Source: Chrysophaeum taylorii
Lineage: Eukaryota; Sar; Pelagophyceae; Pelagomonadales; Pelagomonadaceae
Assembly (NCBI GenBank): GCA_029834535.1
Contig: JAQMWT010000370.1
Coordinates: 124,001-188,000, forward strand
Direction of reading: 5' to 3'
DNA length: 64,000 bases
The position numbers were made by a program, and so were the translations under genes. The notes below the pieces were generated by a model. That model ran no database searches. It worked only from the letters and a program-made list of their open reading frames with translations, and was not told the origin of the DNA. The stretch's first letter is position 1, and the number at the start of each line of letters is the position of its first letter. This document shows positions 1-10,621 of the stretch, piece after piece.

Positions 1-1
1 C

Positions 2-1336
2 GAGACGCGGGACCACCTCGCGCGCCACAACCAAGATATCGAGCACCGGTTTGCGGCGATCCACGCCGAGACCTTGGAAGCGACGCGCCGCGTTGCTTTG
101 GTCGAGGCGAAGAACGTCGAGCTCGACCGGAGGCTCTCGGAAGCGGAACGTCGGGCCGACGCCGCGGAGGACCGGTTCGGGGCTGCCCAGGCGGCCTTCG
201 CGGCGAACACCGCAGCATCAAACGCTCGGACCGCCGCGTCTCTCGAAGCGCTCCGGGACACGACGCGCGAGGCCGTCGCGGCGGTCCGCGAGGACGGAAA
301 AGACGCGACGACGGCTCAGGTCGCGGCGCTCGCTGCCAATTTTGACGTTTTCGAGCACAAGATTGTTGCGAGGCTCGAGGCTAGTCTCGAAGTTGTGGAA
401 AAAAGGATGGGGTGCCTCGTAGAAGAAATGGTTGAACTTCGCTCGTCGACGTCGGCGACGGCCGACGCGACGAGCGACGTCCTGAGCGCGAAGCTCGAGA
501 AGCGGCTTCGCGGCGTCGAATCTGTGGCCGCCGACCACCGAAGCACGGTCGAAAATGTTCTAAACGACCTCAAGGAGGACGCTGACCGCGAAAAGCAAAA
601 GACCACCCGCCTCGGGGCAGATCTCCAAGCTGCGAAACGCGAGTTCGATCGTGATTTCGAGTTACAGACGAGCCAAGCCACGGCACGAGCTCGCAGCCTC
701 GCTACCCGCATCGACGCGCTCTGCGGCCTTCAGGACCAACACGGTCGCACTATCGAAGATATCGTTCGATCGAAGGCAGACGTCGCGACCGTCCGAGTTA
801 AAGCGGACGCCTCAGAAATCAACGGTCTCGCTCGCGCGACAGCGGTCGATACGCTTCGACAAACCGTAGACTCCGTCGCAAATGTCGTAGATGCCTTTGC
901 CGAGCGCCTCGCCCAAACGGAAACGCAAGCAAGCCTTGCCGCGGCGACGGCCGCGAAGCTCGACACCCTCGTGCTCGAACTCAGGTCCTTAAACAACAAC
1001 AACAACAATAATAATAATAATAATAATAATAATCGCCGCCGCCGCGAGAGCATTCCAGCCCCCGAGCCGCGCCCGGACCCCGTCGTCCTCCTCCGAAGAT
1101 CCACCGCCGAGACTAACGAGGATCTTCTTGTGTCCGACGACGACGTCGTCGTCGTTCCTCCCGCGGTCAAGCTCTCGCTGCATCGCCAGAAGTGGCACTT
1201 TCCGAAAACTGGTAAAACAACTAAGTGTATCGACGACGAGGCACCCCGCCGCAAGCTCCCGCCACCCTGGCGTTCCTTCAATCACCCCATCGCCGGCGAC
1301 TCGCCCGCCTGGGCCGCCCTCCGAGCGCAGACCTAG
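2..1336 (+). CDS. Coiled-coil protein, 5' end outside window
   Basis: The frame is open from base 2 to the TAG at 1334-1336, so the gene begins left of the window; no ATG decides the start. The visible 444 residues are rich in Ala, Glu, Arg, Lys and Leu with heptad-like spacing over roughly the first 320, which predicts a long coiled coil (for example repeated R-L-x-E and A-x-x-L patterns). A run of 14 Asn follows (992-1033), then a basic and acidic disordered tail with a V-V-D-D motif and a Pro-rich end. No catalytic motif is seen. Structural or cytoskeletal scaffolding is the likeliest role, but this is inference from shape only. I do not recognise the family. Confidence 0.7.
   Translation, partial: ETRDHLARHNQDIEHRFAAIHAETLEATRRVALVEAKNVELDRRLSEAERRADAAEDRFGAAQAAFAANTAASNARTAASLEALRDTTREAVAAVREDGKDATTAQVAALAANFDVFEHKIVARLEASLEVVEKRMGCLVEEMVELRSSTSATADATSDVLSAKLEKRLRGVESVAADHRSTVENVLNDLKEDADREKQKTTRLGADLQAAKREFDRDFELQTSQATARARSLATRIDALCGLQDQHGRTIEDIVRSKADVATVRVKADASEINGLARATAVDTLRQTVDSVANVVDAFAERLAQTETQASLAAATAAKLDTLVLELRSLNNNNNNNNNNNNNNRRRRESIPAPEPRPDPVVLLRRSTAETNEDLLVSDDDVVVVPPAVKLSLHRQKWHFPKTGKTTKCIDDEAPRRKLPPPWRSFNHPIAGDSPAWAALRAQT
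992..1033 (+). repeat. AAC/AAT codon run (14 Asn)
   Basis: Five AAC codons and nine AAT codons in frame with the coiled-coil gene. Similar triplet runs occur in many genes of this window, so it looks like a habit of the genome. Confidence 0.9.
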
Positions 1337-2029
1337 GGGGATTTGGCGCATCTTTTTCGACGAAATCCAAAACTCATAATAATGCCGGTGATGACGTGCG
1401 ATGGACCACCAGTACTATGCGAACGTCACCTTTCTTGTCGTCTCGAGTTTTTGTTCCTAGCTCGAGTCGACAAAAAATTCCGGTAAGGCGCCGTCGCTGC
1501 CCACGAAGCGACGTCCAACGACGGCTTGCGCTCCATGATGATCACTTTGGCCGCGCGATTTTTTTTGTCTGTGTAATCTCGTGTTTTCGGCGTCTTTTGC
1601 CGCACGCGCTTGAATCGTCGGCGGTTTGCTTGAGCTCCGTTGCCGGAATGTACGGCGGCCCTAGGCGTCAGTCAGCGCCGCGTGAAACGACTCGAGACTG
1701 GTGGGAGTTTTCTCGAGACACCTCTCTACCTAGGGCCGTGCTACAATCGGGGGGGCTGCTAGGAAATGTACGCGTCATTCAGATCGATCTTGAACATCAT
1801 CGACTTGCCGAATGTCTTGACTGCCATTTAGCTCCCCAACTCTCCCAGCCAGATCTAGGCACCTCTCGACATGAAATCTTGAGAAGCAACTTTTGATTGA
1901 TCCCGCTCTTGATATCGAGAGCCGCCCAGACTCTGTCGGTACAATGTCCCGCGGAGTGGTTCGAGCGAGAAGACCTCATCGTTAGCAGCAATACAAGTCT
2001 CGCGCCTACCGTTGCATCACGAAAGCGCA
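1337..2029. other. Intergenic, nothing assignable
   Basis: Between the coiled-coil gene and the convergent membrane-protein gene. Reading frames here are short, change composition along their length and match no family I know. The 3' untranslated regions of both neighbours probably lie here. Confidence 0.5.
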
Positions 2030-3345
2030 TTATTGCCAATTGTTTTCGTCTTCGACGACAACCGATTCGACGACGCAAAGATCCCCATCATCATCATCAT
2101 CATCGTTGTCGGGCTCGACGTCCGAAAACGGCAGCTTATCGTCGTCGTCGTCGTCGTCGTCGTCTTCTCGAGGGTAGAGATCCGATGCGATTCGTTTGAG
2201 GACGCGCGAGAATGTCGGGCGGCTCGAGGCAGCCTCGGTCTTGCTTCGGAGGTGCTGCGCGAAGGTTTCGACCATGAGTCGCGAATCGTCGTTTCGGGTT
2301 TGGTCGAGGTGGTGACAGGCAAAGAGGTCGACGAGACGATCGCGCACGAGACAATAGGGAAAAAACAAGCCCACAATCCAGAAGACGCGGAGTTTTTGGA
2401 GGCTGAGGGGGTAGACGATCGCGGCGGCGTTGAGAATCGAGTAGGTGTAGGCCGTGTTGAAGCGGATCTCGAAGAAGGTCATGAACAAGAGCGAAAATCG
2501 GACAGAAACAAAGACCAGAGCCGCCGGAGCGCCAACAGGAGACCAAACTCGTTGACAAACTGCTTGTCGTTACGAACGCGTTCGAGGTCGTACGTTTTAT
2601 ATTTGAGGTCAATCGCGTTCAAAAGGTTAATCGCGCCGGCGCCAAAGTAGGCGGGAATCGTGAGCCTGCGTTCGCCCTGGACTTCCTCGAGCACGCGGAA
2701 CGCGGAGATCGAGTGGATGACACCCGCTGCGGCCATCGCGGCATAGACGGGTTGGCGCCACCACTGCTGGCGCTTCGACGTCCCAAAGTCGAGATCGACG
2801 CAAGTCAACAAGAGAGCGACGCCCGCGTAGATCAAAAAGGTTCCGGTAACTACGCGGCACGCGAAGGCGCAGCGAGAGCGACCGCTCGAAGAATCTGTCG
2901 AGGCCTCAGAGCGCGCCGCGCGTAGACGATCAGAGGATACGCCAAGCAGAGAACCGTCGCGATCGTCCGGAACGTCCGAACGTACCCTGCGTTCGTGACG
3001 CGAGCCGTTTCTCGACAAAATCGCGCCGACCGCGACGTTCCTAACCGCACCGGACGCCGCGTCACGACCCCCAAAGCACAGCTCGACGGACGGAAACAAA
3101 GCGGTCTGCACGCTCGCCACGTTGAACAGCACCACCGCCTTGCCGCGCACCCGGACGGGCTCCCCGCGCACGAACGAGAGCAACGCATCATCGTCGTATC
3201 GGCACGCATCGTACGTCAGCAAAGGCAGCCGCAGACGGAGGTGCTCGAACATCACCTCCTGCCCGCTCAATAGCTCGATGCGCCGCAGCGCGTACTCTTG
3301 GGGGGCAGCCGCCGCCACCACCACTTGTATGTCGAGCATCATCAT
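2030..3345 (-). CDS. Multi-pass membrane protein with poly-Asp C-terminal tail; frame switch inside
   Basis: Two overlapping minus-strand frames make one plausible gene. The first (3345 to 2479, 288 codons, ATG at 3345) has a soluble N-terminal domain with a nine-residue patch LRLRLPLLT, then hydrophobic segments near residues 165-182 and 198-215. The second (about 2530 to 2030) continues with more hydrophobic segments (MTFFEIRF..., FWIVGLFFPYCLV) and ends in an acidic tail with runs of nine and six Asp. The frame changes between about 2535 and 2480, by a very short intron or a one-base indel; no convincing GT..AG pair fits. A palindrome centred near 3375 lies just upstream of the start. Family unknown; a TLC-like or channel-like fold is possible but unproven. 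Confidence 0.55.
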
Positions 3346-4061
3346 TTTGGTCGTCGTGGATCCAAAATTATGATGTCATCATAATAATAACTTTTTTATA
3401 GTTATTATTCTTGAACGGAGAAACGGACGGTCTCCCACTTCCTCTGGCGAATACTTATATTATTACCTCAAGCTTTGTAGAAAACAGTCACCCGAAAACT
3501 AGACCCTATCTCTCTCTCTCTCCCCCCAAAGATGCCACATCAGACGACGACGAAATATCCTGCCCTTCAGAGAATATTCCATCGATTCGCCCGCCGTCGT
3601 AACCAGTAAAGTGCGTAGTAAAATTTTACATAGACTGCCGTTTTGATAATTAAAACCTGTTGAAATACAATCGTCGCGGCCGCGATTTTCGAATATACGA
3701 ATACTAATCCTATCAGAGAGTTTTGCTGATACGTACAACACCTCTTATCCCCACCCTCGCTACTTATGTTCCCAAAGTCCGACGCTCCACGTTAAGCAGC
3801 CGACGTTAGGCTCACCAGACAAATACAACTCTCGCGATTGCACTTCAGTATGTTTGATTCGGCTAAGAGCTGCTCACTCGACAACATTGGGGGCCTTCTA
3901 CCACTCGAGTTTCACGCAAGCCCCGTAGTCTTATGATGCTAATTTTCGGATAAGCCCCGGGCTGCTGCTATCGTATCCAGACGATTGCGTATTGGAATTC
4001 GCTCGCTCCGCCAATTTTTCGGTACTTTTGGTGCATTTCGCATTTGTCTGCCGCGGGATCA
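3346..4061. other. Intergenic, CT-rich tracts only
   Basis: AT-rich promoter side of the membrane-protein gene (3346-3410), then a (CT)n/poly-C tract near 3508-3530 and no supported gene. Confidence 0.4.
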
Positions 4062-4069
4062 CTCTCCTG

Positions 4070-4087
4070 TAAAGGAAGCAACGAACC
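4070..4087 (+). repeat. Left terminal inverted repeat
   Basis: Reads TAAAGGAAGCAACGAACC. Exact reverse complement of 5934-5951. Confidence 0.85.
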
Positions 4088-4276
4088 CAGGGTTCGCGTT
4101 CGCGGCGAGTTCGGGTTCGCTACGGGTTCACGTTTGCGGCGAGTTCGCGTTCGCTGCCTGTCCGCATTCACGATTATCTGCCCTCTGCACTAAGTCTTAC
4201 TCACTTTTTGATAGTACAACTGCGTTGCCGCAGGCCGCAATTTGTGGACGAGGCAGTTTTGGGGAGGGGAGGGGGT

Positions 4277-4298
4277 TTTAAAGGTCGACTGCTAAGAG
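4277..4298 (-). repeat. Dispersed 22-bp motif, copy 1
   Basis: On the minus strand reads CTCTTAGCAGTCGACCTTTA plus AA. The same 22 bp recurs exactly at 9904-9925 and with one change at 44803-44824. This copy lies inside the transposon. Confidence 0.75.
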
Positions 4299-4563
4299 GC
4301 GAGGGGTTGGTTACAGAGCTAAGCATAAGACGGGGCTGGCAAAGAAGGGGGGTGGGGGGATCAAAGCCGGAGCCTTGAGTGAGGCGAGAGCAGAGCGAGG
4401 GGAGGGAGGGTTGGGAGTGAAGGGGAGGGGGGAGTAGGGAGGGTGGTGGTGGTGGTCGAAGCTGCGGCATGTCCTAGAGTCTTCGACGTTCCGAGACACG
4501 GCACCAGGTGCGCGTGAAAAGAATAATATATATATATCGTGTTGTTTTTATGCCTCTCAGTCG

Positions 4564-5711
4564 TCAGAAGTCGTTGTCGTTCTCTTCCTCCGCATCTTCG
4601 CCGTCATCATCATCATCATCATCGACGTCACTTTCTTCGCCTGGAAAATCATGATCGCCTCGTGTGTTTGGCGTCTTCTTGTAGATTTCCCACATGCGGT
4701 CATAAATATCAATGTCGCCATGCACGTACTTCCAGAAGGGGTAGTTGTGTTTGATGACGACAAACGAACCAAGAATTAATTATCGGCGATAGACTTGAAC
4801 GGAGCACGCTTTTCGTCAGTTTCCCAAATCGAAACACACGTTCCTCGTGCACCTCAGTTTAAGTCGCGCTGCCTTTACTTTCGAACATGAGCGTCGCAGT
4901 CGGGTAATCTGCCCGGATCTTGGGATCAGCGTACGTTTGAAGCAGGTCCACTCGCTTGCCTCGAATGCCATCTTCTTGGACGAAACATGACCATTCTGTC
5001 CTGGGTATAGAGAGGAACTTCGCCTTTTCTACTTGTGTGCGTTGAGGGCTTGCGGAGCAGTTGCGGTCATCGAGTTGTCGCTGTCGTCACCTAAATCTAG
5101 CAGATCGTCGTCGTCGTCGTTGTCATCACTATGGCTCGTTTTGCGTCGCTTTATTGGGGAAGGCAGCGTTGGCTCCGCTGCTTGCATCAAGTCCAACGCG
5201 CGCGCTGCCTCTCTCCATTTACTGTCGAACCGAGTCTCTTGACTAAAGTAGCCTGCGCAACAAGGAACACTTTTTCAATATTGATCGAAGGGTTCAGCAT
5301 CCCCAGGTTGTCGACAGCCTTCTCGGTGGGGTGAACTGCGTGCAGTGCCTCTCCGGTTCTTTTAGACTATTGTCCCGAGCAGTTGAGACCAATCATCGCA
5401 TTCCCCCTTTTCCACCTCATGGAACTTGCGCTTGTTCACGAGGCCCGTCTTGCGCATCGGTACCTGAAGTGTGTCTCGTTTCAGCTTGTTGAGTGCGCGG
5501 GCGGTGAAGGCGCGAGCCACATATCGACGACGACCGGGACGTCGCCTTCGGTTTGGAGTGTCAGCACATGCAGAGGCTTCATGAAGCCTTCCAGTTGAGC
5601 ACTACATCGCCAGTCTCTTGACGACATCGCAGGGACTCGGGGCTGTGATGGCGGATTCGAGCTGAATGAAGATGGCTTAAATGGCTTTTCCTCGTCGTCA
5701 TCATCGGACAT
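4564..5711 (-). pseudogene. Decayed transposon-borne gene
   Basis: The best start is the ATG at 5711, giving a product beginning MSDDDDEEKPFKPSSF. Coherent but frame-shifted segments follow to a stop at 4564-4566, with an acidic C-terminus of seven Asp followed by GEDAEEENDNDF and a preceding aromatic stretch HNYPFWKYVHGD. Internal stops and frame changes show it is not functional here. Its position inside the inverted repeats suggests it is the transposase or an accessory protein of the element. A diverged relative lies at 7243-7905, where an intervening stretch (LLPVAQATLVKTRFDDAW) is better preserved. Confidence 0.55.
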
Positions 5712-5933
5712 CACAAGATTATGTGCACGAAAATTAGTATACCCCGTTGATACGTGCGCTTCGAGTGCCTGCTGGCTGCGCGGTGAGTTCGGGTTCGCTT
5801 CTGGTTCGCGTTCGCGGCGAGTTCGGGTTCGCTTCTGGTTCGCGTTCGCGGCGAGTTCGCGTTCGCGCGCTGTTGGGATGCGAACCACAGCGAACGCGGA
5901 CCGAGTTCGCGCGTCGAACGCGAACCAGGTCGT

Positions 5934-5951
5934 GGTTCGTTGCTTCCTTTA
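5934..5951 (-). repeat. Right terminal inverted repeat
   Basis: Exact reverse complement of 4070-4087, followed immediately by the second copy of CTCTCCTG. Confidence 0.85.
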
Positions 5952-5959
5952 CTCTCCTG

Positions 5960-7242
5960 CCTTCGAAAAATGCGGCGGGTTGTGGCGGCGACAACGGCGA
6001 TTCAATGTGGCGGCCCTGCCTCTAAGCCAGGTCCCAAACACCACTGTCCCTCTCGGCATGCTTCTCCCGTTCTCTCCATGCCCAATCCCGTCTTGTTTGG
6101 CTTTCTTGCTTTATCCTTTGTCGACTGCGGCCTTTTCTTCTTTCTCTCCCTCTGAGCCATCATCCATTCTGGCTTTCTGAGCCTGGGGGTTGCTATCCAT
6201 GATTATAATATTTTGAAGTTTGAACACACAACAACAACAAAGTTGTTAATTTGCAACTCAACATTGCGTTCTTCTTCAAAATAATAAGAAAGACTCTCTG
6301 CAGATAATAATATGGCTCTCAAGCCAAAGTCTGAAGTTCTCTCAATCGATTTTTTTTTAAATTTGTGAGACGTTTATGAGGTATGCTCCGAAACATAGAG
6401 TCCTCTGTAGTCTCAACCGCTCGAGGAAAAATTCTTTGCGTGGCAAAAAACAACAAGTTGTACTACTTCAAGTTCCAGATAGCAAAATATGGCACATTCT
6501 TCTGAGCCTCCCTATCACATCGCCGGTATGCACGCGCTCCGCCGCGGCGACTTCACGAGGTATCGCCGTTCGGTTCGACGCGGTCCTGCGAGTCGCTAAC
6601 AAAACACAAGGCTTACGCGATGTGTCCTCATCTGCTGCTGCGACACGTCCGCATCTGCTTCAAAGCCGAGTCTGAAGCCCGTCACGGTACGGTATCCGGG
6701 ACGTCCGTGCCCGGCGTCGCGTAGCGAAGGGGCGTCAGCTCTGTGAACTTCACAACCCCGGCTCCTCGTGAGCTCGAGTGATCTGTGTGCAGTCCTAAAC
6801 GATTAAATACTCGTCGCGGATCGCTTATTTCGCATTCATCTTTGTCGTACCGAGACGTTTGCCGCGCACTACACCATCGTCGACGATGAACTGCTGCCGT
6901 GCATTCATAGTCATCGCCCGGAAATAAATTGGCCAATTCGATTTGAGGGTCGTGTTTCTGCCGCCTAGCGACTGACTCAAACCTCTGCAATGAATCCAGG
7001 GGCGTGGGGCATCTGCGTCTGCTGTGTGTCTGCATCCGCGAAGTCTGTGCTGCATCCGCGACGTACCCGTAGATCTCCTGGTCGCGGATACGCGCGGTCC
7101 AATTCTGCAGGTCGCATGCGGACACGATCCGTGTCCGCGAGCTTCCTTTTCTATGTCATGCGCGCCTTCTCTGGGCTCCAGTGCCGCGTGCGGCTGCTCG
7201 TGCGCACGTCGGACTTGGCGTTTTCTGATTCTCGCCGTCCCG
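5960..7242. other. Non-coding or decayed sequence
   Basis: No supported gene. It contains a CT-rich stretch (6040-6170), an AT-rich stretch (6195-6370) and GC-rich sequence without a lasting frame (6520-7240). Confidence 0.4.
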
Positions 7243-7905
7243 GCGACGTCAGTTTCTTCGCCTGGAAAATCATGATCGCCTAGAGCGTTTGGCGTCGTCT
7301 TCTTGTAGATTTCCCCTGGCGGCCGAAATCAATGTCGCCCTGTACTTCCAGAAAGAACGCGTAATTGTGTTTGATGATGACGACAAGCCACGAATTATCG
7401 TTGATAGACTTGAACGGAGCGCGCTTTTCGTCGTCTGTTTGCCGAATCATCGAGAAGCACACGTGCCTCTCAGTTGATACGCGCTTCCTTTGCTTTCAAA
7501 ATTAGCGTCGCAATTGGATAATCTGCACGGATCTTGGGATCATCGTATATTTGAAGCATGTTCACTCGCGTGCGTCGAATGCCACATCTTCTTTGACGAA
7601 AGGAAACAGTTCTGTCTTTGTAGCCATAGAGAGGCACCTCATCTCTACTTGTGCGCTGCGGGCTTGCGGAGCAGCTGTGGCCTTCGAGTTGTCGCTGTCG
7701 TCACCTAAATCTAGCAGATCGTCCTCGTCATTATCATTATGTCTCGTTTTGCATCGCTTCTTCATTGGTGACGACGACGGCAGGCTCCAGTCGCATATAT
7801 GAGTCCAAGCGCTCGCTGCCTGACTCCATGCATCGTCGAATCGAGTCTTGACCAATGTAGCCTGCGCAACAGGGAGCACTTTTACAATGTTGATCGAAAG
7901 GGGTC
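7243..7905 (-). pseudogene. Second, diverged copy of the transposon gene
   Basis: Aligns by eye with about 4625-5320 inside the hAT-like element, for example over the sequence reading TTCTTCGCCTGGAAAATCAT at 7251-7270 and 4633-4652. The longest open stretch (7562-7879, minus) encodes 105 residues beginning MLPVAQATLVKTRFDDAW. I found no inverted repeats or target duplication around this copy, so it is a decayed insertion or part of a larger lost element. Confidence 0.6.
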
Positions 7906-7962
7906 AGTCAGCATCATCGGCGCCGAACTCGCGCGTTGACTTCTTCTGGAAGAAAAAAAAAT

Positions 7963-7985
7963 CTTACCCTAATAGGTAGGGTAAG
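7963..7985. promoter_or_regulatory. 9-bp inverted repeat directly upstream of tmem230
   Basis: CTTACCCTA, a five-base spacer, then TAGGGTAAG, ending one base before the ATG at 7987. It could be a leader hairpin or an operator; function unknown. Confidence 0.5.
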
Positions 7986-7986
7986 G

Positions 7987-8280
7987 ATGGAGGACCCGGG
8001 CTACGAGCTGCGATGGCTGCGCAGGTTCCAGCGTGCGAGGTATCCGCCCCCGCCGAAAACCGCAATCGCCGCCATCTCGCTCCTGGTGCTGGGGAGCGTC
8101 TTGTTCGTGACGTCATTGGCGGATCATTGGTACAAACCGAAGCGTTCCCAGCGGTTTCCGCTCTTCGTTTTGTCCTTGCTGACGCTGCCCCCGGGTGCCT
8201 TTGCCTCGTTTGTCCTCTTCGCCGCCTTCCGCCGCTGGCCGGGCTACTCCTACACCCAGGTCCCCAGCTGGGACGACTAG
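7987..8280 (+). CDS. TMEM230: TMEM230/TMEM134-family small membrane protein
   Basis: 97 residues. The ATG at 7987 is chosen over upstream non-ATG codons because it directly precedes the family-like region. The pattern matches TMEM230: a Pro-rich entry (PPPPKTAIAAI), two hydrophobic segments at about residues 26-43 and 56-78 separated by a short polar hairpin, and the conserved tail GYSYTQVPSWDD, equivalent to the GYSYDDIPDFDD ending of animal TMEM230. In animals the protein sits on endosomal and synaptic vesicles and acts in trafficking; the same place is inferred here. It stands alone, with no nearby gene on either side for several hundred bases downstream. Confidence 0.85.
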   Translation: MEDPGYELRWLRRFQRARYPPPPKTAIAAISLLVLGSVLFVTSLADHWYKPKRSQRFPLFVLSLLTLPPGAFASFVLFAAFRRWPGYSYTQVPSWDD

Positions 8281-9855
8281 TTGAAGATTCTCCGTGTTTC
8301 ATACTCGTCGTACCTTCCCATTTATTATTAGGATGCGAGACATTCATTCCGAGGAGTGTATGTTCCAACCTAACTAATTATGAGGCCGTGACTGTCTAAG
8401 ATGGGTCTTCCATGTTGTCCATCCCCTACCCCAGCTCGGAGAGTCTTCTGACCACAAACTCGAGCTAAACCTTCACTGGCTACGCGCATCGAACGAGTTC
8501 CTTCTCCCACAGCGTAGGCGCCTGCTGCTCCGGAGTTGCTGGTGTCGGGACCAACGGCGGTTCGGAGCACCACGAGTGGCACCGCTGCATAGACGGGACG
8601 GGGACACTTCGGCGCGTTGGTGACGCGAGCAGCTCGCACCATCGACGTGGGCTCGCTCGCAAAGACGACGGTGATTTCTGGTCGAATCAGAGAGCGCAGA
8701 TGACGCGTGGAGTGTCGCATGGAAAAAATGCGGCAGGACCAAGAACTCGTCGAGATTGCGGGGACCCGAGCACCGCCGCCGACGACCCGCTTCCCTACGC
8801 AGCATTGAACCACGGGCGGATCGGCGACATTTTCGCCTCGAAAAGAACTCCTCGCAGCCCGCTAGTGGCAGACGCGGCTCATCGACACCACTCACAATCA
8901 GTACCATCGACTCGAGAAAGCTAACAGCATCGCCGTGACTTGCGAAGTGAAGTGCACAGCTCGACGAATATGCTAAAAATGCGATTTTTGACTCCGAAAT
9001 AAGTGTAGCACCCAATGGTGCTTAAAGCAGGAAACAGTTACCCAATCACTTTGACAAGAATTTTTGCCTAAACGGTCACGAGTCGCGTCACATAGGATCG
9101 TGGCCAGCACAGCTCTCTCGCAGTCTTCTTCGTATGATCCAGGCTGCCGAGGCGAGGACGCGACGGTTCTCGGTCGATCCGGCCGGTAGTAGCCAGACAC
9201 CATTGCGAAAGAGACTCCCACAACTTGATGATGATTATTATTATTATTCGGACTTGTACAAGGGAAGTTGGCGCTTCGAACCAGGCCATGCGTAAATCGA
9301 CGTGGCGTGTACGATTACGGATGTCGCTCGTATACACCGACGAGCAGGAGTACCGCGAAAGAGCGAAAAGCTCGCCGGCTCTATACGACCGCAAGGAGAA
9401 AGAATTCCAGCAGATACCCGGCAAGTCTATTATTTGATGAGCGCATTATTACCCCCCCGGTATCACCATCTGAACTTTAGGGGGTCCCGGCCTCGACGCT
9501 TTTCTTCCCAGGAGCAGATGGAAAAGCTGACATTCGAACTACCCACCTAGGTCAACGGCCAAGTTGAGGAAGAGTAGAGTAAGGGCTACAATCGGCTCAT
9601 CGGTGTCCAGTTGTTGTTGTTGTTATGATGGCGTTTCGACAAGTACAGTCTCCTATTACCTCATGCTCTTTTGATTTGGGCATCAACCGCGAGCCAAAGG
9701 CACGGATGATTTCGTAAAGAAACTGAAGATCATTCTCGAATCCATGATTCAGACAAACATAATCTTATACCCTTGTTTGGCTCATCTGACTCAGAGGTCG
9801 TCGGTGAATGAATGGCTATTAGTTGAAGTTGGCGGCGGTCTTAAACGAACTAACT

Positions 9856-9886
<31 letters not shown>

Positions 9887-10621
9887 ATGCTGGTGGACCC
9901 ACCCTCTTAGCAGTCGACCTTTAAAGACCCACCGTCTTTTAAAATAATAATAATACGTGCGACAGACGTATTGTGTCCTCCTGAACGCTGTCGATGCCGT
10001 CACGGGACGCGCCTCGTCGTAGTAGACCTCGGCCGGCCGGCAGGTGTCCGCAGCATTTCTGGTCGTCGTCGTGGGGTCGAATGCGCAGAGAATTACTACG
10101 AAAGAGAACAACCGCGCGCGCGCAAAAGCGCGCGTCACATCCGCGCGGGATACCTTCGCGGCGACGTGTTTGTTTGTTTTTTTATTTGTTTGTTTGTTTG
10201 TTCTTCTTCTTCTTCGTCCGACAGCAGCAACAGCCCTGGCAGGTATCACGGATGTACCTGGAATTGATTGATATCATACCAAGCAAAAACAAAGGAAGTT
10301 CATGGCGACGACGACGACGACGTCCGACACCGAGCGCTCAGCGAATGGCCTGCCAAAATACGGACAAACGCGCGTGTCACTCGCTCACTCAGTTATCAGT
10401 AGTAGAAAGTCTCTCGGTAGACCAACCAACCATCCATCCATTGGATGAAGCAACGTGTCTGTCGTCAGTCATGGATAATAGAGTTGTGTTGTCGTGGCAA
10501 AGGAGGATGTGTATGACGCATAATATTGTCGTCGACGAATCTGGGACGTCATAGAAGAATGTCGTACTGAAAATTCTTATACTATCCAAAGTGGATCAAC
10601 AAGTCGACGTTATAACAACAC
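8281..10621. other. Long stretch without a supported gene
   Basis: Minus-strand frames at 8370-9015 are long but arginine- and serine-rich with no recognised motif, so I do not call a gene. There are triplet repeats near 9225-9250 and 9855-9887, the dispersed 22-bp motif at 9904-9925, a second TTTTAAAA tract near 9938, and a (GTTT)n stretch at 10169-10200. GACGTCA at 10545-10551 lies 71 bp before the next start codon. Confidence 0.4.
9904..9925 (+). repeat. Dispersed 22-bp motif, copy 2
   Basis: Exact match, in opposite orientation, to 4277-4298. Confidence 0.75.

Larger units (their letters stand above)
4070..5951. mobile_element. hAT-like DNA transposon, 1,882 bp, with TIRs and 8-bp target duplication
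   Basis: Perfect 18-bp terminal inverted repeats (4070-4087 and 5934-5951) start TAAAG, which fits the hAT end consensus YARNG. They are flanked by the direct repeat CTCTCCTG at 4062-4069 and 5952-5959, the 8-bp target duplication typical of hAT. Just inside each end lie clustered GTTCGCGTTCGCGGCGAG-type subterminal motifs (about 4090-4160 and 5780-5930), as expected for transposase binding sites. The interior holds one decayed minus-strand gene. Superfamily assignment rests on the ends; the protein remnant does not show a hAT motif I can recognise. Confidence 0.75.

Noticed and set aside
1225-1896. Long plus-strand frame after the coiled-coil gene
   Set aside because: It overlaps the real gene's end, is Arg/Ser-rich like out-of-frame GC-rich sequence, and matches nothing.
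8370-9015. Two overlapping minus-strand frames of 147 and 180 codons
   Set aside because: Neither shows a motif, the better-looking sequence jumps between the two, and composition is that of non-coding GC-rich DNA.
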